Source: Bipolaris cookei (taxonomy: Eukaryota > Ascomycota > Dothideomycetes > Pleosporales > Pleosporaceae). From it: a stretch of 64,000 bases of DNA. Within the stretch, counting starts at the first letter, position 1. Every line of letters starts with the position of its first letter. The stretch spans positions 775,533 to 839,532 of the forward strand of contig NRSV01000006.1 of assembly GCA_002286855.1 (NCBI GenBank). Reading direction: 5' to 3'. Positions 24,708-36,085 of this stretch are shown one piece after another. A program made the translations under genes and the position numbers. The notes beneath the pieces were generated by a model. It saw only the letters and a list, made by a program, of their open reading frames with translations. It had not been told where the DNA came from and did not search any database.

Positions 24708-26557
24708 ATGCCGACGCGCGCAATAAAAGCCATCTTCTATACGCGCTTCCACCATGAAAAGGGTACGCATCTTTGGAGATTTTTTTGGGGACCTGCGCTA
24801 ACTCCGCTCCAAGGGAACCGCGTACTCCACCAAGTCCCCCCGGGAGCCATAATACCCTCTACCCTACCCTCCGCCCTGACTACACCACTGTTTCCTTTCT
24901 CCTCTGTCACCCAGTATCTCATACCCACACAGCAGTTCTGTGACCGCCTGCTCACCTTTTGCGTCAATCACCACCGCGTTGTTGGCTATCCAGTCTGCAT
25001 ACGAGAAGGTAAATACAGTAGGAATGAATTTATCTTCAACTTTGCTATTGTAATTGGCGAGAATGAACGCGATTGGGCGTGCTATGGGGAAGTGGCGCGA
25101 AAGCTGGGACGGCTGCTAAGAGGATTAGAAGAACAGGGTGGATTTCTGAGCAAAGAAGAGGTTGGCGTCTGGGACGATGATGGAGGTACTATCGATGCAG
25201 GCTTAGACAATGGTGTTTGTGGATTTGGGGTAGGTGGTGGAAGCAAAGTGTATGCGTTGTGTGAGATGGTGCTGGAGGATCTGAATAACTATGCCGAATG
25301 CATGATACCAATTGGTAGGTTATTTGTGCCCATGAAGAACAATGTGTTGATCAAGTGCTAGACGACTCCAACACGATCAACCTGAAGTTGTTTCCTACAC
25401 GGCCTCCTCCGCCACCTATCCTCGCCCATCAAGTCCCATTACTCACAATCTCCCTATCAAGTCTACAGCAACCCATATCTTCGGATCTTACACTGAACCG
25501 GATCCTCCCTTACATCAACGGTATCAACTCAATAGCACACATTGCGCAGCTCGCCGATACTGATCTCTCGTTGACACGGAAAGCGATCCAGCATCTGGTA
25601 TACTATGGATGTCTGGTATTGCTGGATATCTTCAGCTTTGGGGCTATCTATGCACCGACAGCAGAGATTGGTGGTTTCATTGTAGATGCAGAGGTCAGGG
25701 ACGAATGTATGCGCTATGTCAGGGTACCGAGGATGAAGCTGGGCCCTAACGCGAAATCAGTCTGGATGGATAGCGAGTCTACAGATCTGAGCCAAGACGG
25801 GCGAAGTTCCATCTCTTCTTCTGCATCACAGCTCAGCGAGGCGGTAGGGTCTACGCTCAAGATTTCGGAATTCGATGCCCACATTGCAGCACAGAAGAAA
25901 GAGGAGGAAGAGGAAAAAGCCATTCAGACCAGCCATGAAACCCTGATAACACTATACACTTCACTGCGCCAGGGCTTAACGCTAAAGAACTGGGTATTGG
26001 AGAATCTGGACCTCCTTTCTGGCATCGACGTGCGCCGTCTCATCACCTTTGGCGTCATCAAGGGCTTCCTCTACCGCGTGCACAAATACGCAATCGCAAC
26101 CTCGTCTACTCTCCCACCCGCACCTCCGACCAGCCTACAAACAAGCACAGCCACTTCTCTCGCCAACCTCCGCGACTCGGACACCACCACCATCCGCGGC
26201 ACCGACCGCATCCATCACGCTTCTCAGCCTAGTATCCACCATCACCACCATCATCACCCGTCCTTCTCCATCCATAAACCCAGTATCGCATCTATCACGC
26301 CTCAGCACCTACAACAGCAACAACAGTCAAGTCCGCACCATCTTGGTGCGCCCAAAACCGATGAAGCTCACCATCAGCTCCTGCACAATAGCTGCATAAT
26401 CGATGTGCGTGACACGAGCGGCCTGCCTTTACTCAAGTTTCTGGATGGAATGCATTGCTTTGATGATATTTGTACGGATCTGGGACTTGCGGAGCGTGTG
26501 GTCGAGGGCATGATAAGGGGTATGGGTGATGGTGCGGGTGTTGTCGTGCATAGGTAG
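24708..26557 (+). CDS. NPR2: Nitrogen permease regulator 2 (Npr2), SEACIT/GATOR1 subunit
   Basis: Three exons: 24708-24762, 24814-25314 and 25362-26557; introns 51 and 47 bp; 583 aa. Splicing gives the family start AIFYTRFHHEKGNRVLHQVP (intron 1 removed) and ECMIPIDDSNTINLKLFPTR (intron 2 removed). Both are hallmark Npr2 blocks. Intron 1 is a multiple of three and has no stop, so it could be mistaken for coding sequence. Other blocks: FCVNHHRVVGYPVCIREGKY, RNEFIFNFAIVIG, ILPYINGINSIAHIAQLAD and RKAIQHLVYYGCLVLLDIF. A poly-His/Gln/Ser low-complexity insert (about residues 475-520) precedes the C-terminal block LPLLKFLDGMHCFDDICTDL. Npr2 with Npr3 and Iml1 inhibits TORC1 on amino-acid limitation. 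Confidence 0.93.
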
Positions 26558-26845
26558 TTTTAGTATCACTACCATATGTGATGTACAAGGTATTGAATAG
26601 TTCATGTCTTGTTTGGATGCATGTTCGTAGGATTGTTCACTCTTTCAGTGAGGAGGGCCGTTGATGAGTGGTAACCGGCGAACTAGTAATCAGGTGGGTG
26701 ACCACTGGCGAATCCCCGCTGTTGTATGTTTTTGATTATTTTTTTTCTCTCTTTCTTGTCGCTGATTATTGTGTGAAAGAACATGATACAAAGAGTGAAG
26801 AAAGAAGTGGGGTTTGTGATGCTGTATATCTACAGGTAACTATGC

Positions 26846-29800
26846 CTACCTACTCCAGTAAAACACCAGGCCTTCAAGCGCCGCATCCGAGTCCGATCCT
26901 TCAAGTAGGCGCCCTCCTAATCTCTTTTGTAGAAATATCCATGCTTTCCGCTTCAGCTCCTCGCTCTCTGAATTGTCAGCCTCGCTCATTGTGTTGAGAA
27001 GAGCGCCCAGACTCGATTGCGCACGCGCAACAAATAAGTCAGCGACTGGATTGCGCGCCTGTGCGAGGCCTTGCCAGATATCCAGGGTTTGACGGAAGCA
27101 GCGCCTATTTAGTTTTTTTTGAATGTTAAGATTACAAGTTGGACTACGTTGGCGGTAACTTGCGCTTCATAGACTAAAAGAAAAGTGGGGAAAACATACT
27201 CTGCTTCTGTGGGATTATAACCAGAATACACCTTATTCGCAAACAGCGTACCGACTTTATGCCACGAGTCGGCGGTGACGGGGTGGTTTTGACCAAGATG
27301 CTTTGCGTAAAGGGCCAGGACGTCCTTGTGTAGCCGCATGGCCTCGTCGTAGCACTGGTTCTTGAGCATCCAGTTGCCGAGCGTGTAGTTGACTGCTTCA
27401 GGAGCCGTGTTTGGATGTAACTGCGCTTGATCTAGCATGTACTTTGCTTCTGTTAGCTTACCGCCCCACAGGTAGCAGTTTGCGAGATTCTGCATGAGAT
27501 TGCCCATGCTGCATTCCTTGTCCATGCCGAGGTCCTTGCAGTGCTGTATGGCGGTCTTGTGGTACACTTCTGCTTCCTCGAAGCGCCCGACGGCTGTATG
27601 TGTGATACCCAGGTTGGACAGAATGCGAATGTATAGCGTCGTCTTGAGGAGATCTGGCTTGTGCACTGCGGCTTTTTTGAGATGAGTGTACGACTGCACA
27701 ATCTCTTGCAGAGCTTGTAGTTGGCGGCTTGTTTCGCAACATAGACGACCATGGGCAAAGTATACGAGAGCCAGTATCTCGTCGTCTGGATGATGGATTT
27801 TGAGCAGTAGTTCTTGGATGTGGGCAAAAGCTTGATCGCCCAGGCCATACTGCGCGGATTCAAAGCCGTAATTGAGGATCTTGGTCATGATTTCCAGGAG
27901 CAACACTGCATCGTCGTTGGTGATGATGTGCTTGCAGCGGCTGTATATGCTGCGCACGTGGCTGAGTACCTTTTCTACCGCCTTCCAATGGTTGGGATTT
28001 CTGATCATTAACAGGTCTACCTCTGGTGAGAACCTATGGATTAAATGAATGGAGAAATTCAACGTGCGCCGCAGACGCGAAGAGTCCTTTTGCATCTTTT
28101 CGAATGTCGTTTTTGACACTAGACGATGCATGCTGAAGCTGTTGGTGTGATGGTCGTGTTCGATCAACGATTGGCTTGTGAGATGACCTCGCGCATCCAC
28201 AATACGTAGCGGGTTATCCAGTATGTCTGCATGAACATGAGATATGTTTGTTACACAGAAAATCTCTGCAGGAATCGAGTCTGGGTCGAGCAGTGACATT
28301 GTGTCAAGAATGACGCGGCTGTCGTCGGACAAGATGCGTGAAGACAATTCCCAGACATCGGAAACAGTCTTTTCATGCTTCAACGCACCAGGAGCCTTGT
28401 AGCCATCAATAAACTCGGGAAATTGCTCATAGAGATTCTTAAACTGCAAAGGTGAGCAATTCATGTGTGTAATGTATGCGCCAGCTTGCCGGAGCGCAAG
28501 TGGTAGTCCACCGAAGAACCGAGTTAACCATAAAACAGCCTCTTTGTCTTCAGCTGATAATGGCCTATTGCTAGGTATCATTGAGTGTAGAAATTTGGAG
28601 CCTCCATCATCAGTAAATGACTTGATAGGAAGCGCATGTTGTGCCAAGTAATCTTGCACGGAAGGGTTTCGACTCGTTATGATGATGGAGCCATGTGTAG
28701 AGGCAGGCCAAAAGTCCATTAGAATCGAGGGGTTGTCGGCGTTGTCGAATACGATCAGGAACGCAGTTGCTAATGTCCGTTAGCGACTTCTTATCCACAA
28801 ACAAAAGAGTGATACTAATTGACAAAGATTGTTGATCCAATGTAAAACAACATCTCGCGCTTCGTTTTCACTGGTATCGTGGTTCAAATGCCTTGCGATG
28901 TAGATGAACTGCGTGTCTAGTTTGCTGGGAGAATCCGCATAAAGCCAAAGGATGACTTGGTACTCGTTGGTATCGAAGTGACGATACATGTACTCTTTTG
29001 CAATAGATGATTTTCCGCACCCCCCTAACCCATATAAAACCATGCTTCGCATCTCTCGGGGACTACATGTTTGAGTTGGATCCAGATAGCGATCCAGTTT
29101 AGACAGATGTTCGTCTCTGCCGAAGAAACCGTTCTTTCTCGGACAATTCTGCACAAAGCGAAACGGAAGAGTAACATTCATGTTAGCTGTTGCGGGTACC
29201 ATGTTCTTGATATATTGCAGGATGTTGTCACTCTGCATCTTCGCCTCTTCATCTCGCTTTTCGGCCTCCTCTGCTCTTTTCTTCGCTGCTTCAAGGCCTG
29301 CGGTGGTGATTTCTCGGTCCAGCCATTCAGTATTGTCCTTGATCTTGGTCTCACATTGTGTAAACCGAGCTTCTTGACTGGGGGTAAATAAAACCTTTAT
29401 CGCATTTACTGAAAGCAACGTTAGCTGATGTTCCGTCACCTCTCTATGTACGACTCACTGCATGCCGGCCTCCGAAAGAATACTATAGCTTCGACTATGA
29501 ACGTTACAAACTCCAGACAAGTCCTTTTCAAACTTCTAGCAAGATGCACATAGTCTTTGGTAGGGAACAATTTCGTCCAACGATCAAATAGGGGCAGGTA
29601 GTTAGTAAGAGACTCGAGTTGACGAAGAACTTTTTGATGCAGGGCCATGGTACGAAGAGAGACCTAAATCTTGAGTCAGTTTCTAGGCCATTGTCTAAGA
29701 TGCCTCAGGCAGGAAATTGGTGGAGAAAGGTGCTTTACCGATAGTAATATGCGTATCCCACCCCATACAATCCCTACAGCAAAGGACCCACTGCTACCGG

Positions 29801-30167
29801 CAATGACATCACAGGCTTTCCCAAATGACAGCACCTGTTCAGCAATCGGACTTAGACGCTTGAGAAAGAGGTGAAAAGGGCCCTTCTCGTACTTTTTGCG
29901 TAAAGGCTCGAAGATTCTTGCCAGAACGCTTTCGTCTAGTGATATGTCCAATGGTACAGGGCTGCAAAGAGCACGGTCTTTTGGTTTGAGCTTCATGATA
30001 TTCTCTTGCAGTGCATCTTGCCAGACTTTATCAGTGACACTAGGACTTGTTGTGTGAGCATGGGTGATGATGGTATTCACTGCTCTAACCGAGCTAATGG
30101 CGTCATCGGAGGGATTTGCTGTAGACGTTGTTACAGACTTCGGCAGGTAAGCTATTTTTTTTGCCAT
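26846..30167 (-). CDS. NLR-type STAND receptor: DUF7708-like N-terminus, NB-ARC, TPR repeats
   Basis: Five minus-strand exons: 30167-29739, 29663-29459, 29408-28824, 28769-27200 and 27104-26846; 1015 aa. Introns are 75, 50, 54, 54-type and 95 bp; the third has an unusual GTCAAT donor but is the only frame-preserving choice of normal size. The N-terminal 240 residues (VWQDALQENIMKLKPKDR, VGIVWGGIRILLS/VSLRTM) resemble the helical DUF7708-type domain of fungal NLRs. A coiled coil (EAAKKRAEEAEKRDEEAK) follows. The nucleotide-binding domain has P-loop VLYGLGGCGKSSIAKEY, Walker B FLIVFDNAD (across the third intron), IIITSRN and GLPLALRQAGAYI. The C-terminal half has tetratricopeptide-like repeats (RFEEAEVYHKTAIQHCKDLG, KLTEAKYMLDQAQLH), and the last exon ends in VFYWSR. 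Such proteins act in self/non-self recognition and cell death. All exons are open and appear intact. Confidence 0.88.
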
Positions 30168-30857
30168 TGTAAATGATATGGTAGAAAAAGTAACATATTC
30201 AGAGTCAAAATGAAAGGGTAGGGTAGAGTGTAGGTTGAGGTATCACTAGTTATCACATATGGCTAGTTTCCTAGATGCTTGACTTATGCCACTTGATTCT
30301 GCCATGTTTCGCTTGTCTCACGCCCAGAACAGATACCAATGAGGCTGAATGATCATTAGCTTTCTGTGGCAGATGAGGCTTGGGCTGTGTTCACATGGCA
30401 TGGTGTAGATCCCGCTAAAATGAAAAGAAGCACCCGTCTCACCAGCGGCTTACTGGCCAACAGAAGGCAAGGCCTATTTCTAGCAAATCATCGGGCACAG
30501 ATACCCTGCTCTCGAGAAGCCATATGTGTGATGCTCTTGCGGCCTGACTATACACAGTGTTAGAGCAGTTGCCTTCTTTTCTCTCCTAGCCCCACCTCTT
30601 TCTTGTCCTTATCAATCATCAGATTGGTTGTCGACTGCAGCGCCTATCGGTTTTATTGCTGAAGGAGTCGAACATGCATGTTGGGCTGCGGGGTTGCCTT
30701 TTGAATTTCAGGGGTGGTGGCTTAGCGATATCATAGGACTGATCAATACCCTCAGTGTGCATAAGTATAGCGTGACCCGCAGCAACCACACTCAACCAGT
30801 CTTGAACATCTTTCCAGCACGTTCACAATAACTTACTACATTGTACAATAAAACATT
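30168..30857. other. Intergenic region
   Basis: Promoter side of the NLR gene and upstream region of a small gene. No other supportable feature. Confidence 0.5.
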
Positions 30858-31174
30858 ATGTCATTTGTGTCTGCAGCCCGCACCGCCGCAGTTACTGCAA
30901 AGTGAGTTGCTCAACATATGATCTCACTCACTATTTGGTACTAACATTAAGCAGACCCTAGACCTAAGCTTTACTTGTAGGATCACGGGTATCTGAAAAG
31001 GCTCAGCCCTGGAGGGCATTTTGGCCGCCCAAGGCTGAGGATTACACGGCTGCAGAAAAGGCAGAGATGCCATGGCTGACATGGAAATACGACCCGAAGA
31101 AGCCTACTGATCGTCCGTGGAGGGAGTGGATGCTAGAGAATCAGAAGACAGTTGCACGTCGTGGCGGACTTTAG
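30858..31174 (+). CDS. Small basic, probably mitochondrial protein (splice model uncertain)
   Basis: Exon 1 starts at 30858 and encodes MSFVSAARTAAVTAK, an Arg/Ala-rich leader like a mitochondrial presequence, followed by a GTGAGT donor at 30902. A second coding block runs to the stop at 31172-31174 and reads FWPPKAEDYTAAEKAEMPWL then TWKYDPKKPTDRPWREWM. A good TACTAAC branch site occurs near 30941, but the acceptors that follow it give stops in the phase set by exon 1. The only simple frame-preserving join I find uses an AG at 31013-31014 (intron 113 bp, protein about 67 aa); it skips the conserved-looking residues AQPWR. I do not recognise the family. Either there is an extra intron, a sequence error or frame damage. 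Confidence 0.5.
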
Positions 31175-31371
31175 GCGTTCTATCTACCATCTAGAGGTTG
31201 ACTCAGGCTCTGCATGGCGCTGCACACGAATAAGGCGCTGGCGAAATCTTTGAATGGCAGTCTCTCTTACAGCACTTACTGCAAATGAAGTGTACTAACC
31301 GAAAACTCCTTGATGTTGCAAATTTCCATGTGAAATTTCCATCACCTTGATTGATTGATCGTCCAAATGGC

Positions 31372-32873
31372 TCAACTCAGCCCCAGTCCAGATATATCGA
31401 CTGAAGGTGGCAGCCCTAACAAAAGCTCGCTCATCACCCTGCCGCTTCCCAGAGAAAGTGTCACCCCATCACTGAAATGTGCTGTGTTGAGGAACAAGCC
31501 CCCTATGGTTGATGATGCGCTCTCTACTTTAGAATTTTCAGTGACAGAGTCGTCTTTAAAACCGAGCAGATTCCATTCAACGCTGGTAATGATCGGGTGC
31601 TCAAATGTAGATAGTGGCCTATAGCACCTTCCGACATCATAGATTTCGAGTTCTTCGTCTTCTCCCACCTGTATATACTGCTTGGCCAATGAAATCATGC
31701 TCTGAATCTCTGTTGGTTGCGCTTTAACAGATTCCGCAAGCTCAGGAAGTTCCTCAGGAATGGCTCCCCAGCCGCCCACATACAATTCACCTCCTAGGAA
31801 ACTGGTGATGTCAAGACCCTGGCCTCCGGGAATGTCGTTTTGAAGAAACACTTGCTCACTGCCCTTTTCATCGTCCTGTGCCTTCCAACCGGGCGTACGA
31901 ACACGAAAGTGGTTTCCTGCTGATGCAGTAGAGTTCATGGGTAAATGCAATGATGCCCGAGGAAACAGCGTGGAGAAGACGCGAGGTGACCAAGGCCCAG
32001 CTGCAATTACAATGCTTCTGCAAGGTATCTTACGGAGAGCCTGATCCTGTTGTTGGACATGAATACCAGAGAAGTGATTTGAGCCCTTAGCGACCTCGAC
32101 AGACGTCGCATTTGCATTGAATACGAAATGAACTCCTAGTCTTACGCACTCGTTATACAGGAATTTGCAGAACCGATTAGGATCGCTTGTTTGTTAGAAT
32201 ACCATATGTTGATCAGCGGGGGTACATACAGATGCGCCCCATGTGGAGGCTCAGCCATGCGCTGCACTGTCCAGTTTTCCTTTGGTCGCAACCAGCCCGG
32301 AAGTGCGCTTTGAGGTTGCTTAACAGGAGGCGTTGGCCCCCAATCGTCAGCAGGTTTGGGAGTACCGATAAAATCTTGTGGCGTTATTCGATAAACAGTC
32401 AAGTCGCTAAATCCGAAATCCATTTGCCCGTTGGGAAAAGCCACCTTCTGAAACAGATTGAAAGAAAGAGTGCCAAGGTCGGCAACTTTGGAACCGAAGC
32501 CGAAATCTCCAAGCCCGCCGGTCGCTTGGCCGGAGGCAGAAGGGCTGATGTGAGATGCGCGCTCAATTACAACGATCTTGGCTGGTAGTAACACTGCATT
32601 GTCGGGAGGGTTGAGTGCCAGCGCAAGCTGGTAGGCTGTGGCAAGGCCGATGACACCGGCTCCCAGGATGACAGTATCAGCCGCGGACAGTTCATCTTCT
32701 TGCACCGGTAAAGGCTGTTGAGGGGCAGACCAAAACTGCCCCGTGGTCGTCGAAACTAGGAACCAAAAGAAGAAGTGGATTCTGGTGGGGAGACGGGGCA
32801 TTTTGACGTCGGCAAGATCCTTGCCCTGGCCGGAAAACAATGAAAGAAACATTGAGGAAAAATCAACAGCCAA
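31372..32873 (-). CDS. FAD-dependent oxidoreductase (DAO family) with an out-of-frame 17-nt block
   Basis: Two open blocks on the minus strand, 32873-32203 and 32185-31372, separated by 17 nt. Removing exactly those 17 nt gives a continuous 494-aa protein: hydrophobic N-terminus (HFFFWFLVSTTTGQFWSAP), dinucleotide fold ADTVILGAGVIGLATAYQLA, the flavoprotein segment IVVIERASHISPSASGQATG, then LYVPPLINICDPNRFCKFLY at the join, IPCRSIVIAAGPWSPRVFS and the C-terminal GGLFLNTAHFSDGVTLSLGSG. This is the D-amino-acid oxidase/glycine oxidase-like fold; the substrate is unknown. Start could also be at 32801 (MPRLPTRIHFFFW). As it stands, translation would hit a stop shortly after the block. It may be a recently broken gene, a shrunken intron or a sequence error. 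Confidence 0.78.
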
Positions 32874-33647
32874 CTACCAGTCGACAAGGGTATGAGTTCT
32901 GTGGTTTGAACATTTTATCTCTTCTCTCTGGTGGCAAGAACGCCAGGTCGGACCATTCAATACCCGTCCCAACAAAGAGTGGCGACCCGATGAGAGAACT
33001 GTGTATGTGATCGTTTGCTCGGCTCGGCAAGCTCGCCCATTGCATAAATAAGCTAGCTATCTGTAGTGCATACTAAAACAGTATGTATGTATGTATGGTT
33101 GGTTGGTCGGTTGGCTGCTCTGGCAGCCCGACTGGCGTGCTGAAGGAGGGGTGCAGCTGCCTTGGCTGCGAAACTTGATGACGTTCGTCACATGATCAAA
33201 TGCTATCCAGATACAAAAATTCCCAACATCTTGGCACGAGAGAGGCCAATCAGCGCAGAGCTTCTTAGAGCCAATCAAATCGCGTTTCTTCTCGCACGAA
33301 GACCCCCTCCGGGACCGATTGTAATATGCAGCTAAAGCTGCAATCAAGTGGGAGTGAGCGCGCTAGTGGGTGCTTTTGAATTGTGGAAGGGTACTATACC
33401 CAGATAGTGTAATATATTATCCTTCACCCTACTCGTCATGTAGATCAAGTCGGTGAGACGGTAGCCTACCGTGATACACTGCCATACATATAGCCATTTA
33501 ACAGCCACTTGTAGTGTGTACAGTTTGCTATATGACGTTTGCAATCGTTTCACATATTTATCGCTAGCCGTGCGTGAGACACGCATTTTACCATCACTTC
33601 TAGCAATCGCATCGCGTTGTGCCCTGCCTGCACATGCTCACTTGACG
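32874..33647. other. Divergent promoter region of the oxidoreductase and MFS genes
   Basis: About 0.77 kb between divergent genes, including a microsatellite at 33079-33115. No gene seen. Confidence 0.55.
33079..33115. repeat. GTAT/GGTT tetranucleotide microsatellite
   Basis: Four GTAT-type units run directly into GGTT-type units on the plus strand, a compound simple repeat. Confidence 0.85.
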
Positions 33648-35417
33648 ATGCGTTTGCGCCCACTTCTCCATCACTTCAATGTGCGCATAGAGCAATGGAT
33701 AGCGCACCCGCCAAAATTGATATTCATTTTTCTTCTGATCGTATTCTTGGAACTTGAAGAAAGTGTGCAAAGGGTACCAACTATCCGGTTGTTAGAGAAT
33801 GCCGTCTGTTCTCAGTACTACCGTGATGAGCCAGACGTTGGTGACATCAAAGAGAGCATGTGTAAAACGCCTACTATCCAGTCCAAACTCGCGCATATAC
33901 GAGGTTTTCTCAGTCTCTTTGATGCAGTACCAGGTACTTCATCCATGTCCACATGCTTTTTCACTACTCACACATTACAGTCATCCTCTTGGGATCATTC
34001 TATGGCTCTCTAGCTGATCGCAAAGGTCGGAGGGGCCCTTTCGCACTGGCTGTATCTGGTATTGTTTGCCAAATGGCCTGCATCTACCTTGTTTGTTCGC
34101 TTCCCCTGTCTCCCTCAATGTCACACAAATAACTGTTGATGTAGGCAGTTTGTGGGACAGAATACGAATTGAGACAGTATGGGCGTCATCTATATTTCGC
34201 CTAATTGGGGGCGGTCCTAACCTTGCCCTTGCTCTTTGCCTTACGATGGCTTCCGATCTTTCAACAGATGAGACCAGGTATGTGGATGATCGCAGCATTG
34301 ATCAAAAGTCTTGTTCATGTTGTATATAGGAGTAAATATTTCTATCGTGTTTTTACAGCTTCGCTGATCACAGACATGATTGCCCCTTCGATCGCATACG
34401 CTACTCTTCGACATTCCTTATGGCTGCCCTATCTCGTATGCGCAACATCGTTGTTTCTCACTTTTCCAGTCCTACTGTGGATGCCGGAAACGCAAACTTA
34501 CACAAAGGGTCCTCATTACACCGAAGAAGTGCCGGTCGAGCGCACTGGATTGAGTGCATACGTTAAGTTCTTGAAGGACTGGAGGATCGTTGTGGGAGTC
34601 GCGATAGTCTTTCTAGCACAGTTCCGGCAAAATACACTAGAGATACTCCTTCCGTACGCTTCCGTACGCTTCAATCTAGAACTTGGCGAGGCAAGATTTC
34701 ACCATCCAATTCGCTTGATATGTCGCTGATCTTTGGCAGACTGCGACACTACTCACGGTGGTATCAGCTGTGAACATTCTCGTCTTCTTAATTCTCCTTC
34801 CCATGGTTACCGACTACCTCCAGGTGAAGAGAGGTATCCGGTCGTACCGGGTGAACATATGGGTTGCTCGCACAAGCAGTGCGACATTGGCCATGGGTGC
34901 TGCAGCTCTTGCTGCAGCTCCGAATATCGGGTTCGTGGTGCTAGGTGAGTGAAAAAAATCATTGCGAAATACTGATGTTTGTTTGACAGCTTGCAGCTTT
35001 GGTCGTCTATGCAACTGGATTTGGAGTTCGTCTTTCGATCCTCGCAGTCCTTACTGGGTTCGTCAGCAGCATACAAGAAACCGGTAGACTTTACACTATG
35101 GTTGCAACTACGGACGCTATCGCACACATGATTGCAAGCCCCTTGCTACAGTGGGTTTGGGGATACGCTCTTTCTATCGGAGACAATTGGCTTGTTCTTC
35201 CATTCTTGGTGCTTACGGTAAGTAGATTTCAGAAACACTTTGTGATGTCAACTCATCCTTCTAGTGTGTTTTCATATTAGCTCTCGCATTCTCATGCTTA
35301 TTGCAAGAACCCGAGGTGCCCATTCTTGACGAAAGTCTGTTTGCAGAACAAGAGGCACTCATTTCTGGTGACGAGCGAGATAACGTCATCGAAGGAGTTT
35401 TGGCTTATACCGAATGA
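33648..35417 (+). CDS. Major facilitator superfamily transporter
   Basis: Seven exons: 33648-33933, 33981-34094, 34145-34277, 34330-34690, 34740-34944, 34997-35217 and 35265-35417; total 490 aa with all junctions in phase. Introns are 47-52 bp; intron 4 (34691-34739) has a GC donor (GCAAGA) with CAG acceptor. Membrane segments include LIFIFLLIVFLELEESVQRV (TM1) and VILLGSFYGSLADRKGRRGP, which carries the MFS loop 2-3 signature GxLADRxGRR. SIFRLIGGGPNLALALCLTM, DMIAPSIAYATL and NILVFLILLPMVTDYLQ are further hydrophobic helices. The pattern SLWDRIRIETVW and LIGGGP resembles a group of Pezizomycotina MFS proteins of unknown substrate found in accessory regions. TM1 carries two acidic residues, unusual for the family. 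It is divergent from the FAD oxidoreductase. Confidence 0.85.
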
Positions 35418-36085
35418 AGAGCTACCTATGACAGCATATGGAGTCTTACAATACACCGTTTATGTGATTCAGTACATGCACGCATGAATATAGCTATCTG
35501 TGCATGTAACTAATATCTCCTTCCTTTTAGAAGGCTCAGTAATCATTCTGCCACCACCTTCTCACCGATCAGCGCGCCTTTATTGCTTCTGAGAATTACG
35601 GTGGGTCGTACAGGCTTCTGATTCGTCAGGCGAACCTCATTATCTGTGATCCTATCCCACGCTTTTTTGCCTTTTTCTATACTCCCATGGTGCAATGTTG
35701 TTGCCTTCTGCCTAAATGTTCCGGTGAATAGATTGCCGGGATATGCGGTTTGTTGGAGGCCTTGATGTAATTGCCGCTTGCTTGAGGTCTATTGCTGACA
35801 GCTAGTACGTAGTAGTGCTGTCTCGAACATCGGAAACAAGCATTACTGTAAACAAATTTACGACAACCCTACAATTCATCTAGATGTACATCCAGTTTTA
35901 AGATAAAGCCAGCATTTATTTTATGCGACCTGCCTCTAGGATCTGTTTCACTGTTATAGAGGTTCTTCGTTGGCTGGATTCAAGCTTTCCGTCACAGTCT
36001 TTACTAGTAAAGGGACGCTAAACCTGGGTATGTTATCCCACTGCCAACAAGATTTTACAGCGTTGTTCTCCAAGCCATACACAAC
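35418..36085. other. Intergenic region
   Basis: AT-rich spacer between the MFS and APH-like genes. No supportable feature. Confidence 0.5.

Noticed and set aside
32140..32230. Longer intron (about 62 or 77 nt) to explain the frame gap in the FAD oxidoreductase
   Set aside because: The 62-nt version creates TGA at the junction; the 77-nt version removes conserved residues around PNRFCKF.
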